From NCBI GenBank assembly GCA_964488555.1, contig CAZAUF010000003.1, positions 73,367 to 137,366 on the forward strand: a stretch of 64,000 nt of DNA, written 5' to 3'. The stretch is from UBA2112 sp964488555 (GTDB taxonomy: Bacteria; Patescibacteriota; Saccharimonadia; Saccharimonadales; Saccharimonadaceae). Below, in pieces: positions 34,647 to 43,915 of this stretch. The position numbers and the translations under genes were made by a program. The notes below the pieces were generated by a model, which searched no databases, was not told the DNA's origin, and saw only the letters and a program-made list of their open reading frames with translations. How positions within the stretch are numbered: the first letter of the stretch is position 1; each line of letters begins with the position of its first letter.

Positions 34647-36134
34647 TTACGCCCCTTTAGCTGCATGCGGATCGGGTGTGTGCTTGTAGATCTTCGGAAA
34701 AAGTACGCCCTCTTGCGGTACGACGACTCCAGTTTCAAACGTTTTGTGTATGTAATCAGCCGTGCGCGGCATAAATGGCACCAGCAGATCGGCCACTTGG
34801 AGTAGCGTACCGACAGCAGTCGCCAGTATCTCACCTAAATGCTCAGCAGCATCTTGATCGTTCTCGCGACGCTTCGCAACTTCCCATGGTTTGACGTTTT
34901 CCAGGTAGCGATTGAGGCTGCGGACAGTCCCCCATACATGATCGAGTGCTTCATTGAAGCGCAAATACTCCATGGCTTCGCGATATGGTTGCATGTCGTG
35001 TTCAGCCTGCGGTGCTTCGCCGATGACGCCCGCCTGATAGCGTGAGATCATACTTGCAACGCGTTGGACCAGATTGCCCAAATCATTTCCTAGCTCCGTA
35101 TTGTATGCCGTCTCGAACTTCTCCCAGGTAAAATCGCCGTCGTCTTGCGTCGGGATGTGGCGAGAGAAAAAGTAACGAAATGCATCGGCACCATACCCAT
35201 CGATAATTTCAACTGGGTCAATCACATTACCAACTGTCTTGCTGATTTTGGCTCCGCCGACATTGACAAATCCATGCACCAGCAATGTCCTCGGCAAATC
35301 AATACCTAGACCAAGCAGCATAGCTGGCCAAATCCCCGCGTGGAACCGCAGAATGTCTTTACCAATTACCTGCACCTCGGCAGGCCAATAATCCTGCCAT
35401 TCGGGACGATCAGGGTAGCCAAGTACTGTGATGTAATTCGCCAATGCGTCTAGCCAGACATACATGATTTGCTCTGGGTCGTTCGGCACGGGCACTCCCC
35501 ATGTCAAACTCTTTTTCGGACGACTGATACTGACGTCTTTCAATCCGTCCTTCATCAACTCCAGGAATTCTTTTTTGCGGTATTCCGGCACGATACGCAT
35601 CTTGTTCTTTTCGATGGCGGTCCGAATTTGATCCGTAAACGCGCTGGTTTTCAGATAGTAATTTTCCTCCGAAACTCGTTCGTACGGCTTCTGATGGTCA
35701 GGACAAACTCCGCTCGTCGCTTCGACTTCTTTATCAGTAAAGAACGCCTCGTGACCCATGCAGTACCAGCCCTCGTACTTGCCCTTATAGATATATGGCG
35801 CAAGTTTTTGCCAGATCCACTGCACAGCCGCCACGTGATGGTCATCGGTCGTTCGTACGAAATCCGTATACTCAGCACCGACTTTTTGCATCAGCTCCTG
35901 GAAGTTACCAATCATTTGGTCGGTGTAGGCTTTCGGTTCAAGTCCTGCTTCGGCGGCTTTGGCTGCGATTTTGTTGCCGTGTTCATCAGTACCCACCTGA
36001 AACCGCACCTGACGTCCGTTTTGCTTTTGGTACCTCGACCAGATATCTGCCAGCAGGTAGTCAAGTGCATTGCCGATATGTGGCTTACCATTCACATAAG
36101 GAATAGCGGTGGTTATGTATAAGTTTTTTCCCAT
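34647..36134 (-). CDS. metG: Methionine-tRNA ligase
   Basis: Class I synthetase charging tRNA-Met, 495 aa from the ATG at 36134. The HIGH motif is in IPYVNGKPHIGNALDYLLAD and the KMSKS motif appears as KISKTVGN. The connective peptide has one Cys/His pair (CMGHEAFF ... CPDHQKP) rather than a full zinc knuckle. The anticodon-binding domain ends the protein; no C-terminal tRNA-binding extension. A TATAAT box (36143-36148) sits 8 nt before the ATG with no ribosome-binding site. It heads metG-tatD. Confidence 0.96.
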   Translation of the reverse strand: MGKNLYITTAIPYVNGKPHIGNALDYLLADIWSRYQKQNGRQVRFQVGTDEHGNKIAAKAAEAGLEPKAYTDQMIGNFQELMQKVGAEYTDFVRTTDDHHVAAVQWIWQKLAPYIYKGKYEGWYCMGHEAFFTDKEVEATSGVCPDHQKPYERVSEENYYLKTSAFTDQIRTAIEKNKMRIVPEYRKKEFLELMKDGLKDVSISRPKKSLTWGVPVPNDPEQIMYVWLDALANYITVLGYPDRPEWQDYWPAEVQVIGKDILRFHAGIWPAMLLGLGIDLPRTLLVHGFVNVGGAKISKTVGNVIDPVEIIDGYGADAFRYFFSRHIPTQDDGDFTWEKFETAYNTELGNDLGNLVQRVASMISRYQAGVIGEAPQAEHDMQPYREAMEYLRFNEALDHVWGTVRSLNRYLENVKPWEVAKRRENDQDAAEHLGEILATAVGTLLQVADLLVPFMPRTADYIHKTFETGVVVPQEGVLFPKIYKHTPDPHAAKGA

Positions 36135-36182
36135 TGGGGTCAATTATACCCTAAGCGAGCGAGAGAAGTAAGTGTGCCTGAC

Positions 36183-36944
36183 CTACTGGGCGACTAGCCG
36201 CAGCCAGTGGTCGATAGACAAGTCCTCGGCGCGAGCGTCAGGAGAGATTTCTGCTTTTTGCAAAAGTTCTTCCGCTTCCTGTTTCGATATAGCCAGGCCG
36301 CCAGCGAGTGAACTGCGAAGTTTTTTACGCTTGGCCGAAAAGCCAGCCTTGACCACACGGAAAAAAGCTTTTTCGTCTTCTGGTTTCACGAGCGGAGTCT
36401 TGCGAGTCTTCAATATCACGACTTGACTGTCAACCTTGGGCGGCGGAGTAAATAGAGTGGCCGGAACAATGTCGCCAAGCGACGCCTCAGCATACACCTG
36501 CGCGCTGATAGCCAGGATACTCATGTCACCGGGCTCTGCCGCGATACGCTCGGCGACTTCCTTTTGTACCAGCAGTACGGCAATCGAAGGCTTATTGTCA
36601 GCCGTCATGAGTTTTTGGACGATTTTACTCGTAATGTAGTAGGGCACATTGGCCACGACCTTATAGCCAGATGGTAGCTGCGAAAGGTCAAACGACAAGA
36701 TGTCTTCATTAAAGACAGTTAAGTCTTTGCCGGGGAATTGTCCGGGGAGTTTACGCGCAAGTTCCGGATCAAATTCGACAGTGATCACCCTGCCCGCCTG
36801 ACGCAGTAGCTCGGATGTCAATGTACCAAGCCCAGGACCGATTTCGAGCACAGTGTCATCCGGTGTCAGTTCGGCACAGTCCGCGATATGCGCCAAAACG
36901 TCGCGATCACGCAGCCAGTGTTGACCAAGCGATTTATCTGGCAC
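36183..36944 (-). CDS. rsmA: 16S rRNA (adenine1518/1519-N6) dimethyltransferase
   Basis: KsgA-type methylase, 253 aa, GTG start at 36944 abutting the rpfB stop (TAGGTG). N-terminal KSLGQHWLRD, SAM motif I VLEIGPGLGTLT, motif II VITVEFDPEL, motif IV VVANVPYYITSKIVQKLM and C-terminal KAGFSAKRKKLRSSL identify true RsmA. The window also carries an Erm-like relative at 2410-3141. The order rpfB-rsmA is an old Gram-positive arrangement. Confidence 0.96.
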   Translation of the reverse strand: MPDKSLGQHWLRDRDVLAHIADCAELTPDDTVLEIGPGLGTLTSELLRQAGRVITVEFDPELARKLPGQFPGKDLTVFNEDILSFDLSQLPSGYKVVANVPYYITSKIVQKLMTADNKPSIAVLLVQKEVAERIAAEPGDMSILAISAQVYAEASLGDIVPATLFTPPPKVDSQVVILKTRKTPLVKPEDEKAFFRVVKAGFSAKRKKLRSSLAGGLAISKQEAEELLQKAEISPDARAEDLSIDHWLRLVAQ

Positions 36945-38192
36945 CTACCACCAGCCTTTTTCTAGCTTGAACAGGTACGCTTCTTTCCAGCTGCCGTAGC
37001 GTTCCTTCGCATATGAATCTGCCCACTTGAGCTGTGTCACTGGGTTGGTTTGCCAGTCACTGCCAGCACTTTTCATCTTGTTGCCTGGGGTCGCTTGTAC
37101 CAATCCATACCCTACATTTGCCGTACCCGAGTAAGCGCAATCTATAATCATACCCGCACCCTGTACACGGCATGGGTGCCAGCTACGATTCTCATGGTCG
37201 ACTATGTATGTCACGAACCCGAAATCACTCTTTGCGATACCGGCAGCCGCCAGCCAATCCTGATGCGATCCTGCAGGAGGCGCTGCGCCAACCACGACGA
37301 TTTGCTCTTTGGGCTTGTGTAGGACAACACTCTGGATAATCTTGCGACGCACTTCATGACCGTTCTTCATGATAATCTCATATGTCACGCTCTTTTTTCC
37401 TTTTGTACCGGCAGTTTGGACTTTTTTGTATCCAACGGGACGATCTAGATCCTGAATTTCACGTGTTGAAAACGGTATGGATTCTTCTACCGTTGCTGTC
37501 TGTACGCCATTGCGCCATAGAGAAACTGTCATACCTGCCGTGAGCGGTGCATCGACAGCAACCGACAGGCTATCATTCGGACCCAGGCGGATTCCTTTGT
37601 CTGTCAGCATTTGTCCTACCGTAGGCGCACGACTATATGCAGTCGTCTCTGTTCCATAGAGATTGAGCTTGAAAGCTTTGGCACGTTCGACTATCAGAAT
37701 CTCTCCGGCACCATCTGCCACCACGTCTCGGCTTTGGGTCAGTGTCGTGCCATCTTCGTCACGCAGTGCTACGCCCGCTGCCTTAGCAATACCGTCGGTA
37801 GTCTGTGCGGCAGTCATGACCTTTTGGCGCACCGCACCATCCACGACGATTATCGGACGAGCACGATAAACATTGACTGTATAATCGGTCGCAACCAGTT
37901 CCTGATCGAGCCCTGGCTCCACGATATCTTCAGCGACGACTGGAATCTTTGCGTCATTCAACGCGTCACGCACCGTCTGAGCGTGCGTCAAAATCACCTT
38001 GGACTGACCACGGTCATGAAACGTTACCAAGCGACCGCCATGCGCAGCCGGGTCAGAGCTTGCAGCACCCGCCTGTCCTATGTATAGACAGCTGAGTAGT
38101 ATGAAAAGCCCCCCGACCACTAGAAAGTTTCGAGGGTTGCGCCGTAGTACATGAGATAAACGAGTCGATATATTCATTCGCAAAACATCCAC
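36945..38192 (-). CDS. RpfB-like resuscitation-promoting factor / G5-domain lytic protein
   Basis: Exported wall protein of 415 aa. A signal-anchor (VVGGLFILLSCLYIGQAGAA) precedes three DUF348-type ubiquitin-like repeats (about 50-220; VILTHAQTVRDALNDAKIPV). A G5 domain follows (about 225-300; EESIPFSTREIQD and GKKSVTYEIIMKNG). The C-terminal lysozyme-like domain has the probable catalytic Glu in HENRSWHP, then VGYGLVQATPGNKM and WADSYAKERYGSW. Architecture and neighbourhood match RpfB/YabE. An AAGGA lies before the ATG. It may remodel its own wall or act on a host cell wall. Confidence 0.88.
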   Translation of the reverse strand: MDVLRMNISTRLSHVLRRNPRNFLVVGGLFILLSCLYIGQAGAASSDPAAHGGRLVTFHDRGQSKVILTHAQTVRDALNDAKIPVVAEDIVEPGLDQELVATDYTVNVYRARPIIVVDGAVRQKVMTAAQTTDGIAKAAGVALRDEDGTTLTQSRDVVADGAGEILIVERAKAFKLNLYGTETTAYSRAPTVGQMLTDKGIRLGPNDSLSVAVDAPLTAGMTVSLWRNGVQTATVEESIPFSTREIQDLDRPVGYKKVQTAGTKGKKSVTYEIIMKNGHEVRRKIIQSVVLHKPKEQIVVVGAAPPAGSHQDWLAAAGIAKSDFGFVTYIVDHENRSWHPCRVQGAGMIIDCAYSGTANVGYGLVQATPGNKMKSAGSDWQTNPVTQLKWADSYAKERYGSWKEAYLFKLEKGWW

Positions 38193-38236
38193 GTAGAATC
38201 CTTACCATTGTACCGAAATGAAGGTTACCCGACAAT

Positions 38237-38713
38237 CTATTTTATGTGAGTGAAATCTGTTATAGCTGCCTTTGCGATAATTGAAAGCGGCTCTGGCAGC
38301 TTATCCGTCGCAAACCATTCGGCAGCAATAATCTCTCTGGAATTATGGAGTTTTTTCGGCAGCGCAGATCGTTTGGCAGTGCCATGAAACAATGACGCAT
38401 CAAACGGTATGGACAAGTCCGTTTTGGCAAACGTATGCATGTGTTGCATGCGTGATTCGGGGATGTCTATACCTGTCTCTTCCAGGAGCTCACGCCGGGC
38501 AGCTGTTACTGGTTCTTCGCCACGTTTCATACCCCCGCCGGGCAATGACCATGCTCCATGAGATACCACGCCTTTTACAAGCAGCACTTCGTTTCGTTCG
38601 TTCGTAACCAACACTCGCACGCGAGCGCGTCCGGTCACGGCTGTATATATACGCAGAACAGCTATAGCAACGATACTTAACACCCGATGACGTCGGCCGT
38701 ACTCTCGACTCAC
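38237..38713 (-). CDS. Nudix hydrolase
   Basis: 158 aa with a clear Nudix box (GGGMKRGEEPVTAARRELLE then ETGI). The N-terminus has a hydrophobic helix (VLSIVAIAVLRIYTAV), which may anchor the enzyme to the membrane. The substrate is unknown. The GTG start overlaps the pcrA stop in GTGA, so the two are co-translated. Confidence 0.85.
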   Translation of the reverse strand: MSREYGRRHRVLSIVAIAVLRIYTAVTGRARVRVLVTNERNEVLLVKGVVSHGAWSLPGGGMKRGEEPVTAARRELLEETGIDIPESRMQHMHTFAKTDLSIPFDASLFHGTAKRSALPKKLHNSREIIAAEWFATDKLPEPLSIIAKAAITDFTHIK

Positions 38714-40839
38714 AATTTCTCCAATCGAGCGTATTCGGCATTCAACTTTTTGACGCCACCGCGATCGAATTTGATGGTTACCGCCATGCCATCGATTTCT
38801 GTCACCTCACCGTCACCGAATGCTGCGGTGCGCACTCGGTCACCCGGAGCAAACGGTAGCTCATCGCTGACGAAATCATCATACTCGCGATCGATACCAA
38901 ACACCGGCTGTGTCGACGGGATAGCCGCTACTTGATCGCCCATATCTGAGATGAAACGCGACACGGGATTGTAAGTGCGCTGCCCAAACTGTAGCCGCGC
39001 GCTGGCATAAGTCAGGTGTAGTTCTTCGCGAGCACGTGTCATGCCGACATAACAAAGCCGTCGCTCCTCTTCAAGCTCTGCCGGACCGGCGTCATACACA
39101 CGACTATGCGGAAAAATCCCCTCCTCCATACCGACCATAAATACTACCGGAAACTCCAATCCTTTGGCGGCGTGCAGCGTCATGAGTGTTACCTTATCGT
39201 CACCCGCCTCCGAGTCCGCACTCGAAAGCAGTGCTGCTTCTTCCAAAAATTCTGGCAAATCAGCAAAAACCTTGACGTCCGAGATGAGAGAACCGATATT
39301 TTCTTCGCGCTCTTCGGCTTGCGGTGTGCCGTCACGTAAATATTCGCGATACCCTGTGACTTTGAGTAATCGTTCTATAATGTCAGCTGGTGCCGCCTGA
39401 TCCGCCAGCATGCTCTGCAGCTCACGCAAATGATTGCCGAGCGCACCCAGTGCGTTTTTTGCTTTTGGCATCAGCCCGTCCGCTTCGTGCACGCGACCAA
39501 GTGCTTCAATGACGTCGAGACCCGTACCGCCTTGCCACGTCAAAAATCGTTCCAGGCTGGTCGCGCCTATGCCGCGTGTCGGTATGTTGACGATCCTGCT
39601 AAAACTCAACCTGTCGTTCGGCTGATAAATCACACGGAGATACGCGATGACATCTTTGATTTCCTTGCGGTCATAGAACCGAACACCGCCGACCAGCTGA
39701 TAGGGGATCCGCATCAGTCGAAGCGCGCGCTCCAAGGCCGCAGACTGCGCGTTCATGCGATAGAGTATCGCGAAATCATGATACTTGCGCGCCTTTATGG
39801 CGACTTGTGCAGAAATCCGTCCGGCCACCAAACTCGCTTCTTCGCTTTCGTCGTACGTCGCATGTATCTCGACTGGCGAACCCTCGCCCCTGTCTGTAAA
39901 TAACTTTTTGTCCGTGCGAACTTTGTTCTTGCTAATCACCGACTGCGCCGCATTCAAAATAGCAGCCGTGGAGCGATAATTCTGCTCCAGCTTGATAACC
40001 GTCGCGGCAGGGTAGTCGCGTTCAAAATTCAAGATATTCGTAAAATCAGCCCCGCGCCAGCTATAGATAGATTGCCAGTCGTCGCCAACGACGCAAATAT
40101 TCTGCTGATCGTTCACCAGGTATTTGACGATGGTATACTGCGCGGCATTGGTATCTTGATATTCGTCGATAAAAATATGCTTGAATTGCGCCTGCCATTT
40201 CGCGCGTACATCCGGATGGTCACGCAGCAATCGTACTGTTTCCATAAGCAGGTCATCGAAGTCCAGTGCCCCGGCAGCTTTGCGTAGTTTTTCATACCGA
40301 GCGTAGATTTTGGCGACATCACGCATGTGCGGATACGTTGCGCTCGCCTCCATATCGTCCGGTGTTTTGAGTTCATTTTTGGCATTACTGATGATACTGC
40401 TGATCGTTCGTGGCTTTACCTTTGTGGTATCAATCGACAACTCTTTCATGGCACTTTTGATCAGACTCTGGCGATCGTCTTCGTCGTAAATCACGTAGTT
40501 GGACTTAATGCCAATTGCTTGTCCATCTATACGAAGTAACCGTACGCAGACACCGTGGAATGTCCCCATCCAGCCCATAAATGTTCGCGGTACTTCACCC
40601 TCATGACCTTCGGTTAGTTTCCATACGCGTTCGCGCAGTTCGCGGGCGGCCTTGTTAGTAAATGTGACAGCCAGAATTTCATTTGGCCAGATCGATTCAT
40701 GCTGCATCAGGTAGGCGATACGATGCGCGACCGTTTTTGTCTTGCCGCTGCCTGCACCGGCGAGAATCAAAAGCGGACCGGACGTTTGACGTACAGCCGA
40801 TACCTGCGCCGGATTCAGACCCTCGAGAATAGAACTCAT
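38710..40839 (-). CDS. pcrA: UvrD/PcrA-type ATP-dependent DNA helicase
   Basis: SF1A 3'-5' helicase, 709 aa. Motif Q LNPAQVSAVRQ, Walker A AGAGSGKTKTVAHR, motif Ia FTNKAARELRERV, motif II FIDEYQDTNAAQY, motif III VVGDDWQSIYSWRGA, motif IV LEQNYRS, motif V TLMTLHAAKGLEF and motif VI VGMTRAREELHL are all present. A C-terminal SH3-like/Tudor region (PGDRVRTAAFGDGEVTEID) is typical of PcrA/UvrD. It unwinds nicked DNA in repair after UvrABC. A TATACT box (40847-40852) lies 7 nt before the ATG. Confidence 0.94.
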   Translation of the reverse strand: MSSILEGLNPAQVSAVRQTSGPLLILAGAGSGKTKTVAHRIAYLMQHESIWPNEILAVTFTNKAARELRERVWKLTEGHEGEVPRTFMGWMGTFHGVCVRLLRIDGQAIGIKSNYVIYDEDDRQSLIKSAMKELSIDTTKVKPRTISSIISNAKNELKTPDDMEASATYPHMRDVAKIYARYEKLRKAAGALDFDDLLMETVRLLRDHPDVRAKWQAQFKHIFIDEYQDTNAAQYTIVKYLVNDQQNICVVGDDWQSIYSWRGADFTNILNFERDYPAATVIKLEQNYRSTAAILNAAQSVISKNKVRTDKKLFTDRGEGSPVEIHATYDESEEASLVAGRISAQVAIKARKYHDFAILYRMNAQSAALERALRLMRIPYQLVGGVRFYDRKEIKDVIAYLRVIYQPNDRLSFSRIVNIPTRGIGATSLERFLTWQGGTGLDVIEALGRVHEADGLMPKAKNALGALGNHLRELQSMLADQAAPADIIERLLKVTGYREYLRDGTPQAEEREENIGSLISDVKVFADLPEFLEEAALLSSADSEAGDDKVTLMTLHAAKGLEFPVVFMVGMEEGIFPHSRVYDAGPAELEEERRLCYVGMTRAREELHLTYASARLQFGQRTYNPVSRFISDMGDQVAAIPSTQPVFGIDREYDDFVSDELPFAPGDRVRTAAFGDGEVTEIDGMAVTIKFDRGGVKKLNAEYARLEKL

Positions 40840-40869
40840 TGTATCCAGTATACAGGATTGGTCATGCGG

Positions 40870-41850
40870 TTACGGTTTCAGGAAAACAAAGTATGCCGCA
40901 CCAGCGACCGCGACCGCCAGGATGATGATTACGATGATAAGAACGACATTGCCCCAACCAGATTTCTGCTTGGCCGGGTGCATGAGTGGCTTGCCGTGCG
41001 CGCTGACATCGTAAATACCTGCTGCGGTATTGCCGATACCTTCCGTCGCTTCCGATACCGCTTCGTACGGTACTTTTGCACCCTCGCTCGATTCAATCGC
41101 TTGTATTGACTCGTCTTGCTGGTCAGTGATTATGACCGATTCAATACTCTGTAGTTTTTGAGCTTGCATCGCCGCCTCAACGTCAAAATCGCTTGCATCC
41201 AAAGCTCGTTGTTCATCGCCGCTTCCGTCATCAACCTTTTTTTCGTCATTGTTGATACTTGCTGTTTCGACAATCGGTACGGTTTCTTCATCAGGTTGTA
41301 CCTGTTCGCCCGTCGACGCATCTCCGCCAAGTGGACGCTTTTCTACCTTGGCATCAGGTAAAAACGGCGACGATATAGGGGTCGGAGGCAGTGGATTCAA
41401 TGCAGGTGCGGGCGCAGGAGCTGGTCGTTCGGCCACTTCTGGCACCGCTGTTGGCATCGATGGTCTTGAAGGAACGACAGTCGCCGTGCGCATATCGGAA
41501 GACGGGTGCATCACGTCTAGGAACCGGCCACTACTCTGACGCCTGGTGGGTGTCGCAGGTGGTACGGTCGGCTCTCCAGAAGGGGCAGGTGTCGGCGACG
41601 GTACGGCGGGCTGCTCAGACGAAGACTTACCTGCTGTCTTTTGGCCCTCGTCTGTACCCAGCGTTTCGCTGCCAATCTTTTCTGCAACTTTGCCAAGCGC
41701 GTCATATTGCGGTCGCTCGTCCGGTTGCAACGTCGAGTTAATTTTCAGCGTTTTTTGCTCCGGCCTGGGCTGAGGCGTGTCATTACCCACCTGTCCCATC
41801 AGCGAATTGACGGCTTTATCAAGCTCGTCGAAGTCAATATCATTTGCCAC
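40870..41850 (-). CDS. Tail-anchored, low-complexity protein
   Basis: 326 aa. A short acidic head (DIDFDELDKAVNSLMGQVG) precedes a long Pro/Ala/Thr/Ser-rich disordered region (about 60-190) and an acidic stretch. One C-terminal TM helix (VVLIIVIIILAVAVAGAAYF) is followed by a few residues, so it is a tail-anchored protein facing the cytoplasm. The GTG start abuts the tpiA stop (TAGGTG), as also seen at rpfB-rsmA. Unknown function. Confidence 0.6.
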   Translation of the reverse strand: MANDIDFDELDKAVNSLMGQVGNDTPQPRPEQKTLKINSTLQPDERPQYDALGKVAEKIGSETLGTDEGQKTAGKSSSEQPAVPSPTPAPSGEPTVPPATPTRRQSSGRFLDVMHPSSDMRTATVVPSRPSMPTAVPEVAERPAPAPAPALNPLPPTPISSPFLPDAKVEKRPLGGDASTGEQVQPDEETVPIVETASINNDEKKVDDGSGDEQRALDASDFDVEAAMQAQKLQSIESVIITDQQDESIQAIESSEGAKVPYEAVSEATEGIGNTAAGIYDVSAHGKPLMHPAKQKSGWGNVVLIIVIIILAVAVAGAAYFVFLKP

Positions 41851-42627
41851 CTATTCTTTGTCCTCCAAACCATGTGCGGAAGCGGCGATTTTTGCGAAAC
41901 CAGGTGCTGATAAACTAGCACCTCCTACAAGCAAACCATCTATGCCGTCTGTCTTCAGGTACGTTTCGGCACTGTCGGCAGTCACGCTGCCTCCGTAGAG
42001 TATACGAATCTCTTCGGCAGCTTTCGTGCCGTACAAATGTGCAATCTGGCGTCGGATCGCACGAGCGGCTTTTTTGGCATCTTCGGGGGCTGCATTTTTG
42101 CCAGTGCCGATGGCCCATACCGGCTCATATGCAATCGTTACATTATCCAACTCTTCACTCGTGACGTTTGCCAGTCCACCAAGCAGCTGATCATGGATGA
42201 CGTCCATCGTCTCACCAATAGTTCTCTCATGCGCTGTCTCACCGATACACAAAATCGGCTTTATGTTGTTGCGTAGTGCCGCCTGTACTTTGCTACGAAC
42301 CTCTTTGTCGTGCTCACGAAAAATATGACGTCGCTCGCTGTGACCAACAATAGCGTAATCAACCAATCCTCGCAGGTGCGTCGCTGCAACCTCTCCAGTG
42401 TACGCGCCGTGGTCCCTCCAGTAAAAATTCTGAGCCGCCAGCTTGAATTGACGACGATCAATCTGCAAGCTGATCGACTGCAGTGCCAGCATAGTTGGAG
42501 CCAGCACGACTTCGACATCGCGACGGACTGCGATTTCTTGAGCCAACTTGTGCAGGAACATACTGGATTCATGGACATTCATGTTCATTTTCCAGTTCGC
42601 GACGATTAGTTTCTTAGCTTTACCCAT
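41851..42627 (-). CDS. tpiA: Triosephosphate isomerase
   Basis: Glycolytic isomerase, 258 aa. VANWKMNMN (catalytic Lys), AIVGHSERRHIF (catalytic His region), IAYEPVWAIGTGKNA (catalytic Glu) and ILYGGSVTADSA (phosphate loop) are intact. It follows pgk in a pyk-pgk-tpiA lower-glycolysis cluster, with 28 nt to pgk. The tail-anchored gene follows immediately. Confidence 0.96.
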   Translation of the reverse strand: MGKAKKLIVANWKMNMNVHESSMFLHKLAQEIAVRRDVEVVLAPTMLALQSISLQIDRRQFKLAAQNFYWRDHGAYTGEVAATHLRGLVDYAIVGHSERRHIFREHDKEVRSKVQAALRNNIKPILCIGETAHERTIGETMDVIHDQLLGGLANVTSEELDNVTIAYEPVWAIGTGKNAAPEDAKKAARAIRRQIAHLYGTKAAEEIRILYGGSVTADSAETYLKTDGIDGLLVGGASLSAPGFAKIAASAHGLEDKE

Positions 42628-42655
42628 TTTCGCTTGTGCTTTCTATTCGATTAGT

Positions 42656-43894
42656 TTAACGTATTTTCCCTCTTGCGTCGAGTAAACTTTCCACGCCGGG
42701 CAGTTTTTTGCCAGCCATCAAATCAAGGCCAGCACCCCCGCCAGTGGAGACATGCGTGAAGCTGCCACCTTTTTTTGCGTCCCATTTGAGTACGAAATCA
42801 GCGGTATCGCCGCCACCGACGATAGAAGTAATATTGGGGTGGGTAGCAAGCGTCAACGCGATTCGAGACGAGCCATGTGCAAAATTTGGAAATTCCGACA
42901 TACCAACCGGACCGTTCCAGATGACCGTACCTGCATCTTCTATGATTTTGCAGTACCTCTCAATCGTTTCCGGACCCAAATCAAGTGCCATCTCGTCTGG
43001 CTTGACCTGGTCAACCGGTCGTACAGTTCGAGGCACCTTTTCATTGATTTCCGTTGCCACAGCGACGTCTGTCGGCAACATGACAAACTTATCAGTTTTG
43101 TCGCCAACCTTTTTGCGAGCCGCCTCATAAACGCCGTCAAGCGTTTCCTTCTGATCTGTTTCGACTTTGCTCGCGCCCATTGACATGCCCTTGTACGCCA
43201 AAAACGTATTGGCCATCGCGCCGCCGATGAGCATCGTGTCTGCCAAGTCAACAAATCGCTCCACCACCTGTACCTTATCGCTCACTTTCGCGCCGCCCAG
43301 TATAGATACAAAGGGACGTTTTGGCTTCTCCATCGCTTCTGCGATAGTTGCGTACTCTTTCTCCAGCAGCAAACCTGCAACACTCGGCAGCTCCGCAGTA
43401 ATTGCATGGGTGCTGGCGTGCGCTCGATGGACTACACCAAATCCATCTTGTACGAAATATTTTGCGCGCGCGACACGAGCAATCCCCTTGGCAAATTCTT
43501 CGTCATTTTGCTCTTCTCGCGGATCAAAACGCAGATTCTGCAACATAACAATACTGCCCTTGGGAGCTTTCGTCACTGCCTGATATGCAGCGTCTCCCAC
43601 GATATCGTCGACAAAAATCACTTCTTTGCCTAAAAGTTCGCTCAGCCGGACAGCGGTCGGCTCAAGGCTATACTTCAAATCATGCCCCTCTGGTCGCCCC
43701 AAATGACTGATTAGCACCAGCGAACAATCGCGTTCCAACAAATATTGCAGCGTCGGCAAGCCGGCGCGAATCCTTAGGTCGTCGCTTACCTTGCCGTCTT
43801 TGAGCGGCACATTGTAGTCTACCCGCACCAGCACGCGATGATGTTCGCCGTGCAAAAGCGGCAGGTCACGAATTGTCTGCTTGAAGAATCCCAC
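42656..43894 (-). CDS. pgk: Phosphoglycerate kinase
   Basis: Substrate-level ATP producer, 412 aa. VLVRVDYNVPLKDGKV, LVLISHLGRPEG, GGAKVSDKV, WNGPVGMSEFPNFA and GGGDTADFVLK with VSTGGGAGLDLM are the standard motifs. The GTG at 43894 follows an AAGGAG that lies a little far upstream. It lies 21 nt downstream of pyk. Confidence 0.97.
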   Translation of the reverse strand: MGFFKQTIRDLPLLHGEHHRVLVRVDYNVPLKDGKVSDDLRIRAGLPTLQYLLERDCSLVLISHLGRPEGHDLKYSLEPTAVRLSELLGKEVIFVDDIVGDAAYQAVTKAPKGSIVMLQNLRFDPREEQNDEEFAKGIARVARAKYFVQDGFGVVHRAHASTHAITAELPSVAGLLLEKEYATIAEAMEKPKRPFVSILGGAKVSDKVQVVERFVDLADTMLIGGAMANTFLAYKGMSMGASKVETDQKETLDGVYEAARKKVGDKTDKFVMLPTDVAVATEINEKVPRTVRPVDQVKPDEMALDLGPETIERYCKIIEDAGTVIWNGPVGMSEFPNFAHGSSRIALTLATHPNITSIVGGGDTADFVLKWDAKKGGSFTHVSTGGGAGLDLMAGKKLPGVESLLDARGKIR

Positions 43895-43915
43895 CCTTTT
43901 ATACTCCTTATGGAT

